Shown here in pieces: positions 1 through 7,444 of a DNA stretch of 64,000 bases. Under the pieces are notes generated by a model that was not told the DNA's origin, made no database searches, and worked only from the letters and a program-made list of their open reading frames with translations. This DNA comes from JAFNAG01 sp963739235 (GTDB lineage Bacteria > Acidobacteriota > UBA6911): positions 24,590 to 88,589 of the forward strand of contig CAVTZY010000026.1 of NCBI GenBank assembly GCA_963739235.1, given 5' to 3'. Position numbers and translations under genes: made by a program. Position 1 is the first letter of the stretch. Each line of letters begins with the position of its first letter.

Positions 1-2486
1 TCGACAAAGTAGGCAAATCGCCTCTGCGCCTGAACCAGTTTGGCGGATCGCTGGGCGGCCCGATCAAGAAAGAAAAAGCGTTCTTTTTCGCCTATTATGA
101 AGGATACCGCCTCCGTTCCAACATCAACATAGTTGAAGCAGCGCCCAGTGCCGCCGCCAAGGCGCGGGCGGTTGCAGCAGTTACACCTTTGGTAGACGCC
201 TTCCACAGTCCTGGTTCCGTTCTGCTGCCTGGTGCATCCACGAACCCAGACTACGATATCTATCAGTTGAATTCTCAAGTTATCGTCAATGAAAACTCCG
301 CCGGCATGCGCCTGGACTACCGTCTTACTGACCGGTTCACCATGTATTTGCGATATTTCCGCGACCAGGGCACAAACTCCCAGCCGGAAGGAATCACGGG
401 CCGACGTTCCAATTATCGGTCAGTGCCGCAGAATGCCATCATCGCTTTGAATGGCTCCTTCTCGCCGCGTGTCTTCAATGAAACCAAATTCGGATTCAAC
501 GAGGCTCTCACCCGGGTGTTCGGGACTGCCCCCACGGTAAACGGCATCGATATGTCGAAGATCACGATCAACACCACGGGCAGCGTCGCCAACACAGGCG
601 TTGCGGGTCAGGGATCTTCCACGGGCCTTGCGGTGCCGGGCGGGCTCATTCGCGGCTCCAGCGCCTTCAATGGCAGCGGCTTTCCATATACGCCATTCAC
701 GCTGTCGTTCATCGACAACCTGAACTGGGTCAAGGGAAATCACAGTTTCAAGTTCGGAGGTGAAATCCGTCCCGTCCGCATGTACACAAACCGGCAGGGG
801 GGCACAACCTACTCATATTCCAATCTGAACGCGTTTCTGGCCAACACGACGAGCAACATTCAATACGCCGGCGACCTCAGCGACCCAAGCCCCTTCAACA
901 GCGGAGCCACCGGAAACCGGGAGTGCAAGACCGACTTCTATATCGGCTACGCCCAGGATGAGTGGAAGGTACAGCCCAAGCTGACGCTCAGCTACGGCCT
1001 GCGCTATGAGTATTACTCGCCGATGCGGGAAGCAAATAATTGGGACGTCCGTTTCGGCGTGAATACGGGCACTTTGCTTCCGCCCAATACCAATTTCTAT
1101 ACTGCAGTCAGAACCAACTTCGCCCCCAGAATCGGGATTGCCTGGTCTCCGAAAAAGGCCGGCAAGGGCGGAAACACGGCGATTCGCGCTGGATTCGGCA
1201 TCTTCTACGGGCCGGGCCAGCTCGAAGACCAGCTCCAGCCGATTGAGAGCGACCGGATCATTACCACGCAATCCCAGGGAAGCGCATTCCCGATCAACAT
1301 TGACGCTGTGCGCAGCAATTTCATCAGCAATCCCAATAACCGGTCGTATCAGCCGCGCGCCTACTCGCCCGACTACAAAATCCCTGAACGGATCTACCAG
1401 TACAGTTTCTCCATTCAACAGGAATTGCCCTACAAGATGAGTGCGACGGCTGCCTATGTCGGAAGCCAGGGGCGCAGCCTCTTCCTGCGCAATTGGACCA
1501 ACAAAATCACGCAGGTGCTGGCCAACGGCACGGTGATTCGCCAATTTGACATCGTGCAATCCGACGGAACCATACTCAGGCCCTATGCCGAAATCGACTA
1601 TAAGACCAGCGGCGGCTGGGACAGCTACAATGCGGCACAGCTCACCCTCGCACGCCGGTTCAGCTCCGGTCTGACGTTAAACTCTCAGTACACTTTTGCC
1701 AAAAGTTTTGGCAACACCAGCGGATCGAACGATGCGCTTACCGCCGGCAATGGCGGCGGTGTTAACGGCAACGATTATTCCTATGACACCGGCTACAACA
1801 ACTTCGACGTGCGCCATTCGTTCAATCTAAGCGCGCTTTACGCGCTGCCCTTCGGCGCCAAGAGCGGTGGTGTGGAGAAGCTGTTGGTGAGGGGATGGGA
1901 GATCGGTACGATCCTCAATGCCCGCAGTGGCCTTCCCATAGATTTGCGCATCGCGCGCCCGGACGTTGTTTACGTGGATGCGCAGGGTCTGGTATACGGT
2001 TCCGCCGACGCGGGACGGACGGCTGTCATTAATACTCAGGGTGGCGGCTCGTCACGCAGTGTGCGGCGGCCGGATCTCATACCCGGCGTCGATCCGTTCC
2101 TCAATGTGGGCGGGACTTTCTTCCTGAACCCCGCGGCGTTTACCACTCCCAAGCCGGGCACTTGGGGTAATTTAATGCGCAACGCTCTGCACGGCCCGAG
2201 CTTCAGCCAGTTGGACTTCGTCGTGCACAAGAGGTTCCTAATCACCGAAACGCAGAATGTTGAGTTCCGCGCGGAGTTTTTCAACATTCTCAACCATGCT
2301 AATTTCTCCAATCCAGTGGCGACATTGCCGAGCGTGCTGGGCACAGGGACCAACCAGCTCCAGCCTGGGCAGCCATTCGCAGCCGCCGCCGCCGGGACGT
2401 TTGGTTCGCTCACTCAAACGGTCGAGCGCACGGTGGGTTTAGGTACCCAAAGACAGATCCAGTTTGCGCTCAGATTTAACTTTTAG
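1..2486 (+). CDS. TonB-dependent receptor, Oar-like (5' end outside window)
   Basis: Outer-membrane beta-barrel of the acidobacterial TonB-dependent receptor type, which imports large substrates (often glycans or siderophores) using the TonB system. The frame is open from base 3 of the window, and its first residues carry the plug-domain signature 'FGGSLGGPIKKEKAFFF' followed by YYEG, so the N-terminal signal peptide, carboxypeptidase-regulatory domain and part of the plug lie upstream of base 1. An apparent TTG start at 189 is internal and should not be used. Repeated aromatic strand motifs (YAQDEWKVQPKLTLSYGLRYEYYSP, written here only as a typical barrel segment near 950-1020) and the C-terminal strand ending FALRFNF mark the barrel end. 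The substrate cannot be inferred. It is followed 101 bp later by a winged-helix gene on the same strand. Confidence 0.9.
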   Translation, partial: DKVGKSPLRLNQFGGSLGGPIKKEKAFFFAYYEGYRLRSNINIVEAAPSAAAKARAVAAVTPLVDAFHSPGSVLLPGASTNPDYDIYQLNSQVIVNENSAGMRLDYRLTDRFTMYLRYFRDQGTNSQPEGITGRRSNYRSVPQNAIIALNGSFSPRVFNETKFGFNEALTRVFGTAPTVNGIDMSKITINTTGSVANTGVAGQGSSTGLAVPGGLIRGSSAFNGSGFPYTPFTLSFIDNLNWVKGNHSFKFGGEIRPVRMYTNRQGGTTYSYSNLNAFLANTTSNIQYAGDLSDPSPFNSGATGNRECKTDFYIGYAQDEWKVQPKLTLSYGLRYEYYSPMREANNWDVRFGVNTGTLLPPNTNFYTAVRTNFAPRIGIAWSPKKAGKGGNTAIRAGFGIFYGPGQLEDQLQPIESDRIITTQSQGSAFPINIDAVRSNFISNPNNRSYQPRAYSPDYKIPERIYQYSFSIQQELPYKMSATAAYVGSQGRSLFLRNWTNKITQVLANGTVIRQFDIVQSDGTILRPYAEIDYKTSGGWDSYNAAQLTLARRFSSGLTLNSQYTFAKSFGNTSGSNDALTAGNGGGVNGNDYSYDTGYNNFDVRHSFNLSALYALPFGAKSGGVEKLLVRGWEIGTILNARSGLPIDLRIARPDVVYVDAQGLVYGSADAGRTAVINTQGGGSSRSVRRPDLIPGVDPFLNVGGTFFLNPAAFTTPKPGTWGNLMRNALHGPSFSQLDFVVHKRFLITETQNVEFRAEFFNILNHANFSNPVATLPSVLGTGTNQLQPGQPFAAAAAGTFGSLTQTVERTVGLGTQRQIQFALRFNF

Positions 2487-2587
2487 AACTGAGAACGACT
2501 TTAGCATTGGGGTGCTGAGCGACGGGAGAACAGGGATTAGAGGATTGGCCCGGCGCTCAGTACCCAATACTCAGATCAGGAGACAAG

Positions 2588-2977
2588 ATGGAGCACATGT
2601 CAGCGGCAATGAATCCATCCCAGGCAGCAAGCGTGACGTCAGCGCCGGATGTGTATGACGATGGGTTTCTGCGGATTGAACACAATTCGTATTACGTCTC
2701 CTGCAATGGGGCCAGCCTTTTTCTTCCCCGCAAGGAATTCCTGATCCTTTCGCGTCTGGCGCGTAATGTCGATCGCATCGTCCCCGCGCAAATATTATGG
2801 GAACATGCCTGGGGAGAGCATGAGCCTTTTAACGCAGCCACGCTTAGGGTATATATTTATCATCTCCGCCAAAAGCTTCATCCGTTCGGTCTCAACATCA
2901 AAAGCCTCATCTCCGTGGGCTATTGTCTGTGCGCGCCGCTGAGCCACTTGGACCAGAGGTCGGCGAAGAACTCGTGA
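2588..2977 (+). CDS. stand-alone OmpR-type winged-helix DNA-binding protein
   Basis: A 129-residue protein consisting almost only of a Trans_reg_C (OmpR/PhoB-like) winged helix at about residues 25-118. The family hallmarks are visible: 'LPRKEFLILSRLARN' for helix 1, 'ILWEHAWGE' for the transactivation loop, 'LRVYIYHLRQKL' for the recognition helix, and 'ISVGYCL' for the C-terminal hairpin (usually RGVGYRL). No receiver domain or transmembrane segment is present, so it is either a one-domain regulator or one controlled by another protein. It lies downstream of a TonB-receptor gene in the same direction, a common pairing in this phylum, but the target is unknown. The start is ATG 2588; the spacing to a weak AGGAGA (2578-2583) is compatible. 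Confidence 0.75.
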   Translation: MEHMSAAMNPSQAASVTSAPDVYDDGFLRIEHNSYYVSCNGASLFLPRKEFLILSRLARNVDRIVPAQILWEHAWGEHEPFNAATLRVYIYHLRQKLHPFGLNIKSLISVGYCLCAPLSHLDQRSAKNS

Positions 2978-2998
2978 GCTGATCGGCCCGGAAGCGAG

Positions 2999-3151
2999 AT
3001 GAGACCCGGGCAAATGCTGCAAGCGCTCAATGAGTGGCACAATTTCTACCTGCTGACGGGTACGGCGGCAGCCAGGTTGTCAGGACTGCTGTTTGTGGCC
3101 GTAACGCTGAACGCTGACGTGATTTTCTCATCCTTCGCTCAGACTTCATAA
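2999..3151 (+). pseudogene. N-terminal fragment of a conserved membrane protein
   Basis: A 50-codon reading frame beginning MRPGQMLQALNEWHNFYLL and continuing into a hydrophobic helix (GTAAARLSGLLFVAVTLNAD). This matches the N-terminus of a widespread family of small integral membrane proteins whose first helix reads '(N)FY.L.GTAAA.L.GLLFVA.(S/T)LN'. The frame stops right after the first helix, where family members go on for three more, so I read it as a truncated remnant. An intact 50-aa single-helix protein is possible but less likely. Confidence 0.45.
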
Positions 3152-3274
3152 TTCCCTCATTAGAGAATAACAGTCCCCTGCCAGAATGACTGCGTATGGA
3201 GACTCCAGCCGCAAACCTGATTACTTCCGAAGCGAATTGCATCGGGCCTTTTGGCAGGTCTATTAGGAGCAATT

Positions 3275-3811
3275 ATGGCCAGCGTCAGTGGAATCCTTCT
3301 CAAGTGGGACGCTTTTCTTGTGACGTGCGTGACGAGTCGCGCTCGAAGATCCTCTCTTCATCGAGTCATGCGGTGGATTTCGGCCAGCGCCAACGGCTTT
3401 GCCTACCCGGCCGTATCGGCGACACTTGCTCTCGCGCAAACAACAATATGGCAACGAATCCTGCTTGCATTTCTCTTCTCATTTGCGGTGGAGCTTTGCA
3501 GTTACAGGCTGATCAAGGGCGCCGTAAAGAGGGCGCGGCCTTACGACAGGCTGGCGGGTGTTGACAGGCTGGTTGTTCCGCCCGATCTTTTCAGCTTTCC
3601 GTCCGGCCACACGGCCGCTGCCTTTGTCACCGCTGCCTTAATCGCACACTGGTATCCGCCGGCATCCACGTTGCTCTATTCCTGGGCTTCCTTTGTGGGC
3701 TTCTCACGTATCTACCTCGGCGTGCACTACCCGACCGATGTGGTTGCGGGGGCGTGCATCGGCTGCTTTAGCGCGAAGCTGGGGTTACTGATCAGTGCAT
3801 CGCTGCATTAA
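3275..3811 (+). CDS. PAP2-superfamily phosphatase (membrane lipid phosphatase)
   Basis: A 178-residue membrane protein of the PAP2/phosphatidic-acid-phosphatase superfamily, which hydrolyses lipid phosphates (phosphatidate, PGP or undecaprenyl-PP) at the outer face of the inner membrane. All three signature motifs are present in order: K-x6-RP ('KGAVKRARP'), PSGH ('SFPSGHTAA') and SR-x5-H-x3-D ('SRIYLGVHYPTD'). About five hydrophobic helices surround them. I chose ATG 3275 over TTG 3251 because TAGGAGC at 3264-3270 sits 4 nt before it. The exact substrate cannot be told. A partial phosphatase scaffold is not suspected: length and motifs are normal for short bacterial members. Confidence 0.88.
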   Translation: MASVSGILLKWDAFLVTCVTSRARRSSLHRVMRWISASANGFAYPAVSATLALAQTTIWQRILLAFLFSFAVELCSYRLIKGAVKRARPYDRLAGVDRLVVPPDLFSFPSGHTAAAFVTAALIAHWYPPASTLLYSWASFVGFSRIYLGVHYPTDVVAGACIGCFSAKLGLLISASLH

Positions 3812-4133
3812 ACATGCCGGGCGCGAACGCGCAGAGGATGCCTGACAGCCTCGTTTCAGTGACACGCCGGATGAGCCGAGTTCCAAAGTTAACGAATTCT
3901 TCATCGTTTTCAGGTCAATTCCCAAGTATTTCGAGATTACTCTCGGGTAGCCCTGCCCGGATTTTTGGCAGGATGCTCTGACGTTTGGCCCTAAGTCATT
4001 CTGTCCAGCACGAAGAGGCCGGGATGGGGGATTGGAGATTGATTTTGTGCCTGCTCTGTCTCGCTTGCTTCGACATCGAGCGCCATTGGCGCGCAGAAGA
4101 TCCAATACTATGATTCAGGAAGGAGTCGAGTTC

Positions 4134-5837
4134 ATGATTAGGAGCATTAACATTCGAGCGACGATCGCGCTTGCTGTTTTCATCCTGACGACAGTCATCA
4201 GCGGTGCCAGCATTTCTTCGAAGGCAGATGCGCGAGGTGAGGCCCTCTTTCGAATTCCGGTAAGCCAATCCTCCTCTGCCTGGAGTTTCGGAGTCATGGC
4301 GGATACTCAATGGATTGGCGCTGATGATGGCCATAATCCCAATTCCGTGGCCGTGGGCATCATCAACCAGCTGAACCAGGAGTTTATCAAGAAGGGCGTG
4401 AAATTCGTGGTGCAGGTAGGCGACATCACTGACAAAGGCACCGAGGTGGCGCTGGACACGCGTGCGACTTACACCCAGGCGCTCTACAACGCCGGCATCG
4501 GCTTTTTCCCGCTCCGCGGCAACCACGAATCCAAGCAGGCTGCCGCCGTTGAATTTGCGCGCGTGTTTCCTCAGACTCGGGATGGCTCGAACAACTCCAC
4601 CCCCCCGGATGCTTTTGTCACTACCCCCGATGACGAAGCCACCAAGCCCGCCAAAAAGACTGGTTCTCCTTTTACCCTCGGCTCAAACTTCAGCAGTCCG
4701 GCGGAAAACCTGAAAGGCCTGAGCTACAGTTTCGATTACATGAATGCCCGCCTCGTGCTCCTCGACCAGTTCACGCCCTCCGACGGCGCAGCGAACACGA
4801 TCGACAACCAGCAGGACTGGATCAACAACGTTCTTTCCGGCAGGGTCGCGGGCAACCACGCCTTCGTCTTTGCTCACAAAGGCCTGATCACCGAAAGTCA
4901 TGTGGACACACTCTTCGGAAGCGATCCCACCAAGGATGCCGCCGGCCAGGATGCTTTCATTAACAGTCTGGCTCGCAATGGCGTACGTTACTTCATGGGT
5001 GGGCATGACCACATGTACAACCGCAGCGTGGTGACCACCACGGATGGCAAGGCCTCAGTGATTGACATCATTTGCGCTTCGGACAGCTCGAAGTTTTATA
5101 TCCCCAAAAATCCTTCCAATGACGACACCTATAATGTCCCGGCCTTCGGTAGAAGACGCCAGATACAACTTGCTCAGGAACTAAACACCGTCGGCTACTA
5201 CATCTTTACGGTTGATGGCCCCAATGTGACCGCCGACTATTACTCAGCATCGGTGGACGCCACTCTTGCCGCCAAAGAGTATCTGATTTCGACTACGCCT
5301 CAACTCGCGTTTATCAAGCATGATACTTTCGGATACGGCCTGAATGGCAAGGAGTTCCAGATAGTTCCGGGGGAGAGCTACACTAGCATTCTGGATAAAG
5401 ACCCTGCCGGGATGGTTGCCAAAGTCCTGTCCGGGCAAAACGGCAGTTCCATGAAGGACGGCAGCGGCCGCAGCTGCGCCCGTTTCGTGGACACTGGTTG
5501 GCTGCCAAAAACTACCGGCCTTTACAGCGACATTCTCACCCTTTGGGGCATGGCCGATCTGGGAAGCAGCCAGACAGATACGTATGTCCTTTCGATGAGC
5601 TACGACCCGAAGGTGGTGAGCGACGATCTGGCCAAGACCGGCCAGGTTGGCTTGGCGATTAAAGCCGATGGATTCTGGAGCAATGCCGTCCATGGGACAG
5701 GGGGCACAAAGAGATTCGTGATCGGGCCTTATGACCCCAGCTACGGATTGGGTACCTATGGCCTCGATCTCAGAGCGCACACTTTCTGGGCGGTAATCAA
5801 TTACAACGGTGATTTCGCTATTGCGCCGGGCATCTGA
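4134..5837 (+). CDS. secreted calcineurin-like metallophosphoesterase
   Basis: A 567-residue exported hydrolase. The start at ATG 4134 has AGGAAGGAG 7-16 nt upstream and gives a clean signal peptide (hydrophobic run ATIALAVFILTTVISGAS, then a cleavage region); the longer frame back to 4032 lacks this. The calcineurin-like dinuclear metal site is spread over residues ~45-320: 'MADTQW', 'VQVGDITDKG', 'LRGNHES', 'VFAHKG' and 'GGHDHMYNRS'. These correspond to the D-x-(H/Q), GD, GNHE, H and GHxH motifs; the first motif has Gln where His is usual. The C-terminal ~230 residues form an extra domain of unknown role. Substrate is unknown (phosphomonoester, diester or nucleotide). It stands alone, with a repeat island downstream. 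Confidence 0.85.
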   Translation: MIRSINIRATIALAVFILTTVISGASISSKADARGEALFRIPVSQSSSAWSFGVMADTQWIGADDGHNPNSVAVGIINQLNQEFIKKGVKFVVQVGDITDKGTEVALDTRATYTQALYNAGIGFFPLRGNHESKQAAAVEFARVFPQTRDGSNNSTPPDAFVTTPDDEATKPAKKTGSPFTLGSNFSSPAENLKGLSYSFDYMNARLVLLDQFTPSDGAANTIDNQQDWINNVLSGRVAGNHAFVFAHKGLITESHVDTLFGSDPTKDAAGQDAFINSLARNGVRYFMGGHDHMYNRSVVTTTDGKASVIDIICASDSSKFYIPKNPSNDDTYNVPAFGRRRQIQLAQELNTVGYYIFTVDGPNVTADYYSASVDATLAAKEYLISTTPQLAFIKHDTFGYGLNGKEFQIVPGESYTSILDKDPAGMVAKVLSGQNGSSMKDGSGRSCARFVDTGWLPKTTGLYSDILTLWGMADLGSSQTDTYVLSMSYDPKVVSDDLAKTGQVGLAIKADGFWSNAVHGTGGTKRFVIGPYDPSYGLGTYGLDLRAHTFWAVINYNGDFAIAPGI

Positions 5838-5907
5838 GGGTGTTGGTTATCGTTGGACCGTACGGACCTTGCTCAGAATGGTGTTAAAAAAAGGCGAGAT
5901 CTTCCTT

Positions 5908-6328
5908 CGCCCCTTCAGGGCTCCTGTTCACATTTCATTTAACCCCGGGCGGCGCTTCGCTTGCCCGGGGCTACTATCCTGCGCGCCTCCGGCGCGGGAG
6001 TGCCGCCCCGATTACAAGCTGCCGTCGAGTCCATACCGCGCAAGTGCACCAGAAAATGGGCTCCGATCGAGCATCTGCCCTGGTAACCAGACATTGGGCT
6101 CCGATTGAGCACCTGCCCTGGTAACCAGACATTAGGCTCCCATCGCGCATCTGCCCTGGTAACCAGTCATTAGGTTCCCATTGCGCACCTGCCTCGGAGA
6201 GGCAACCAGACCGCAGGCTTTCAATGCGCACCTGCCCCGGAGGGGCGGAAGACAGTAGCGTGGGGGCAAGCCGCGCAGCGGCGCCGCCCCCGGTCAGACC
6301 ATGACACACAAAGAGCCCTGGAGAGGCG
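5908..6328. repeat. repeat island 1: hairpin family with inverted boundary blocks
   Basis: Non-coding stretch opening with a CGCCCCTTCAGGGCTC block (5908) and closing with its inverted counterpart GAGCCCTGGAGAGGCG (6313-6328). Inside are a perfect hairpin at 5943-5970 (8-bp arms CCCCGGGC/GCCCGGGG around a 12-nt loop), a tandem repeat (see separate entry), and a second GC hairpin near 6262-6291. The same layout recurs at 19629-19881 and, less exactly, at 35041-35224. No coding potential is credible here. Confidence 0.8.
6037..6247. repeat. 38-bp tandem repeat, about five units
   Basis: The marker CTGCCCTGGTAACCAG occurs at 6075, 6113 and 6151, exactly 38 bp apart; a diverged copy starts at 6189 and another at 6232 (43 bp later because of a small GAGAGGC-like insertion). 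A degenerate unit precedes them from about 6037. Units carry scattered point changes, so this is an old minisatellite, not a CRISPR: there are no unique spacers. Confidence 0.85.
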
Positions 6329-6377
6329 AAGGGAAATCATGTTAACGGCTGGTCAATGCACGGCATTGCGCAGCGCA

Positions 6378-7340
6378 TCAATTTCCATACACGAGGACGT
6401 GAAAGGACCCAGGCTTATTGGCCTTCCCATCTTTTTCGGCCGCGGATAGGAAAATGCGGTGCGTCGTGGGATCAAGAGCCATGGTTTTCGCTCCTGGTTC
6501 AGTTGTGAGCGTAGTTACCGCCGCATAGCGGTCAGGAGCATCCTCGCGGAAAATATTGACCGTGCCATCGCCATTGGAGAAGAAGATCAGCCTCGTGGCG
6601 ATTTCAAATGCCGCCGCATCCACCTTATTGCCGATCGGCATGGTAGTCACGACCTTGCCTGTGTCCGTGTCGACAACGGCCATCAGCCTATTGCGTCCGC
6701 CGATGAAGAGCCGGTGAGCCGCGGTATCGATGGCCATGCTGGTGGGCGTATCACACGGTTTCAGAGACCAACGCGCCTCGACTATGAGCGCGATCGGATC
6801 GATCTTTACCGTCTCGCCTTTGTCTTCGAGATTAATGAAGACTTTGCCCTTGCCGTCCGCGGCCGCAAATTCCGGAGCGCCTCCCAGATCCAACGTCCCG
6901 GTCACCTTGCCCTCGGCTGCGCTGATGATGGTGCTGTTGTTGCTGTCGCCATTGTTGACAATCACACTTTTGGTCGCGGGGTCGTAGATAATCGCGTCCG
7001 GTTTTTTCCCTGCCGGAATGCGCGCTAGGCTCTTCAGCGTTTTCATGTCGAACATCACGACTTCGTTCGTCTGTCCGCAACTGGCAAAGCCGCGATTGAA
7101 CTGCGGAGCCAGCGCGATCCCGTGAACTCCAGCCGTGTCGGATATCGTGCCGATCACGGTTCCTTGGTCCGCGTCCAGCACGTCCACCTTGGTTCCATGC
7201 GAAACATAAAGCCGCCGGGCGGCCGTATCTACGGTTAGATAATCCCAGCCAGCGTCGCCGGGGACCGGATATTTCGTCAGCAAATGATAATCTGCGGTTG
7301 CCGCAAGCATCAAAGCCACGAGGGCAGTCAGAGCTTTCAT
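6378..7340 (-). CDS. secreted YncE-like beta-propeller protein
   Basis: A 320-residue protein with a short signal peptide (MKALTALVALMLAATA) followed by YVTN/YncE-type propeller blades. Repeated blade motifs are visible, such as 'RRLYVSHGTKVDVLDADQG', 'GHI-like GIALAPQFNRGFASCG', 'KSVIVNNGDSN', 'HRLFIGGRNRLMAVVDTDTG' and 'HRIFLSAAEKDG'. Such proteins act in the periplasm as binding or scaffold modules, with no catalytic residues to point to. ATG at 7340 is preferred to the upstream GTG (7346) because GGGAG (7346-7350 region, minus strand) is then 6 nt away. It lies 104 bp after the TonB receptor gene on the same strand, beyond a terminator-like hairpin, so any co-transcription would depend on read-through. 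Confidence 0.8.
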   Translation of the reverse strand: MKALTALVALMLAATADYHLLTKYPVPGDAGWDYLTVDTAARRLYVSHGTKVDVLDADQGTVIGTISDTAGVHGIALAPQFNRGFASCGQTNEVVMFDMKTLKSLARIPAGKKPDAIIYDPATKSVIVNNGDSNNSTIISAAEGKVTGTLDLGGAPEFAAADGKGKVFINLEDKGETVKIDPIALIVEARWSLKPCDTPTSMAIDTAAHRLFIGGRNRLMAVVDTDTGKVVTTMPIGNKVDAAAFEIATRLIFFSNGDGTVNIFREDAPDRYAAVTTLTTEPGAKTMALDPTTHRIFLSAAEKDGKANKPGSFHVLVYGN

Positions 7341-7395
7341 AGACACTCCCTTCAGAACAAATCGCCAGTTTGTTGAATAAAGAATGACTTGCGCG

Positions 7396-7435
7396 CAGGC
7401 AGCAGGCCGGGATGTGTTCCCAGGCCTGCTGCCTG
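7396..7435 (-). terminator. strong hairpin after the TonB receptor gene
   Basis: Perfect 13-bp inverted repeat (CAGGCAGCAGGCC at 7396-7408, GGCCTGCTGCCTG at 7423-7435), extended inward by GGGA/TCCC, starting 10 nt after the stop codon of the receptor gene. The downstream minus-strand sequence is only moderately T-rich (TCATTCTTTATT), so it may act as an intrinsic terminator or as a 3'-end stabiliser that tunes expression of the propeller gene. Confidence 0.6.
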
Positions 7436-7444
7436 ACGAAGAGA

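Noticed and set aside
813..1559. 248-codon minus-strand frame inside the TonB receptor
   Set aside because: The opposite strand is a clear receptor; this is a GC-skew shadow. The same applies to the long frames at 29326-30102, 31209-32459 and 32628-33584.
6037..6247. CRISPR array
   Set aside because: Repeats are directly tandem with no unique spacers and no cas genes nearby.
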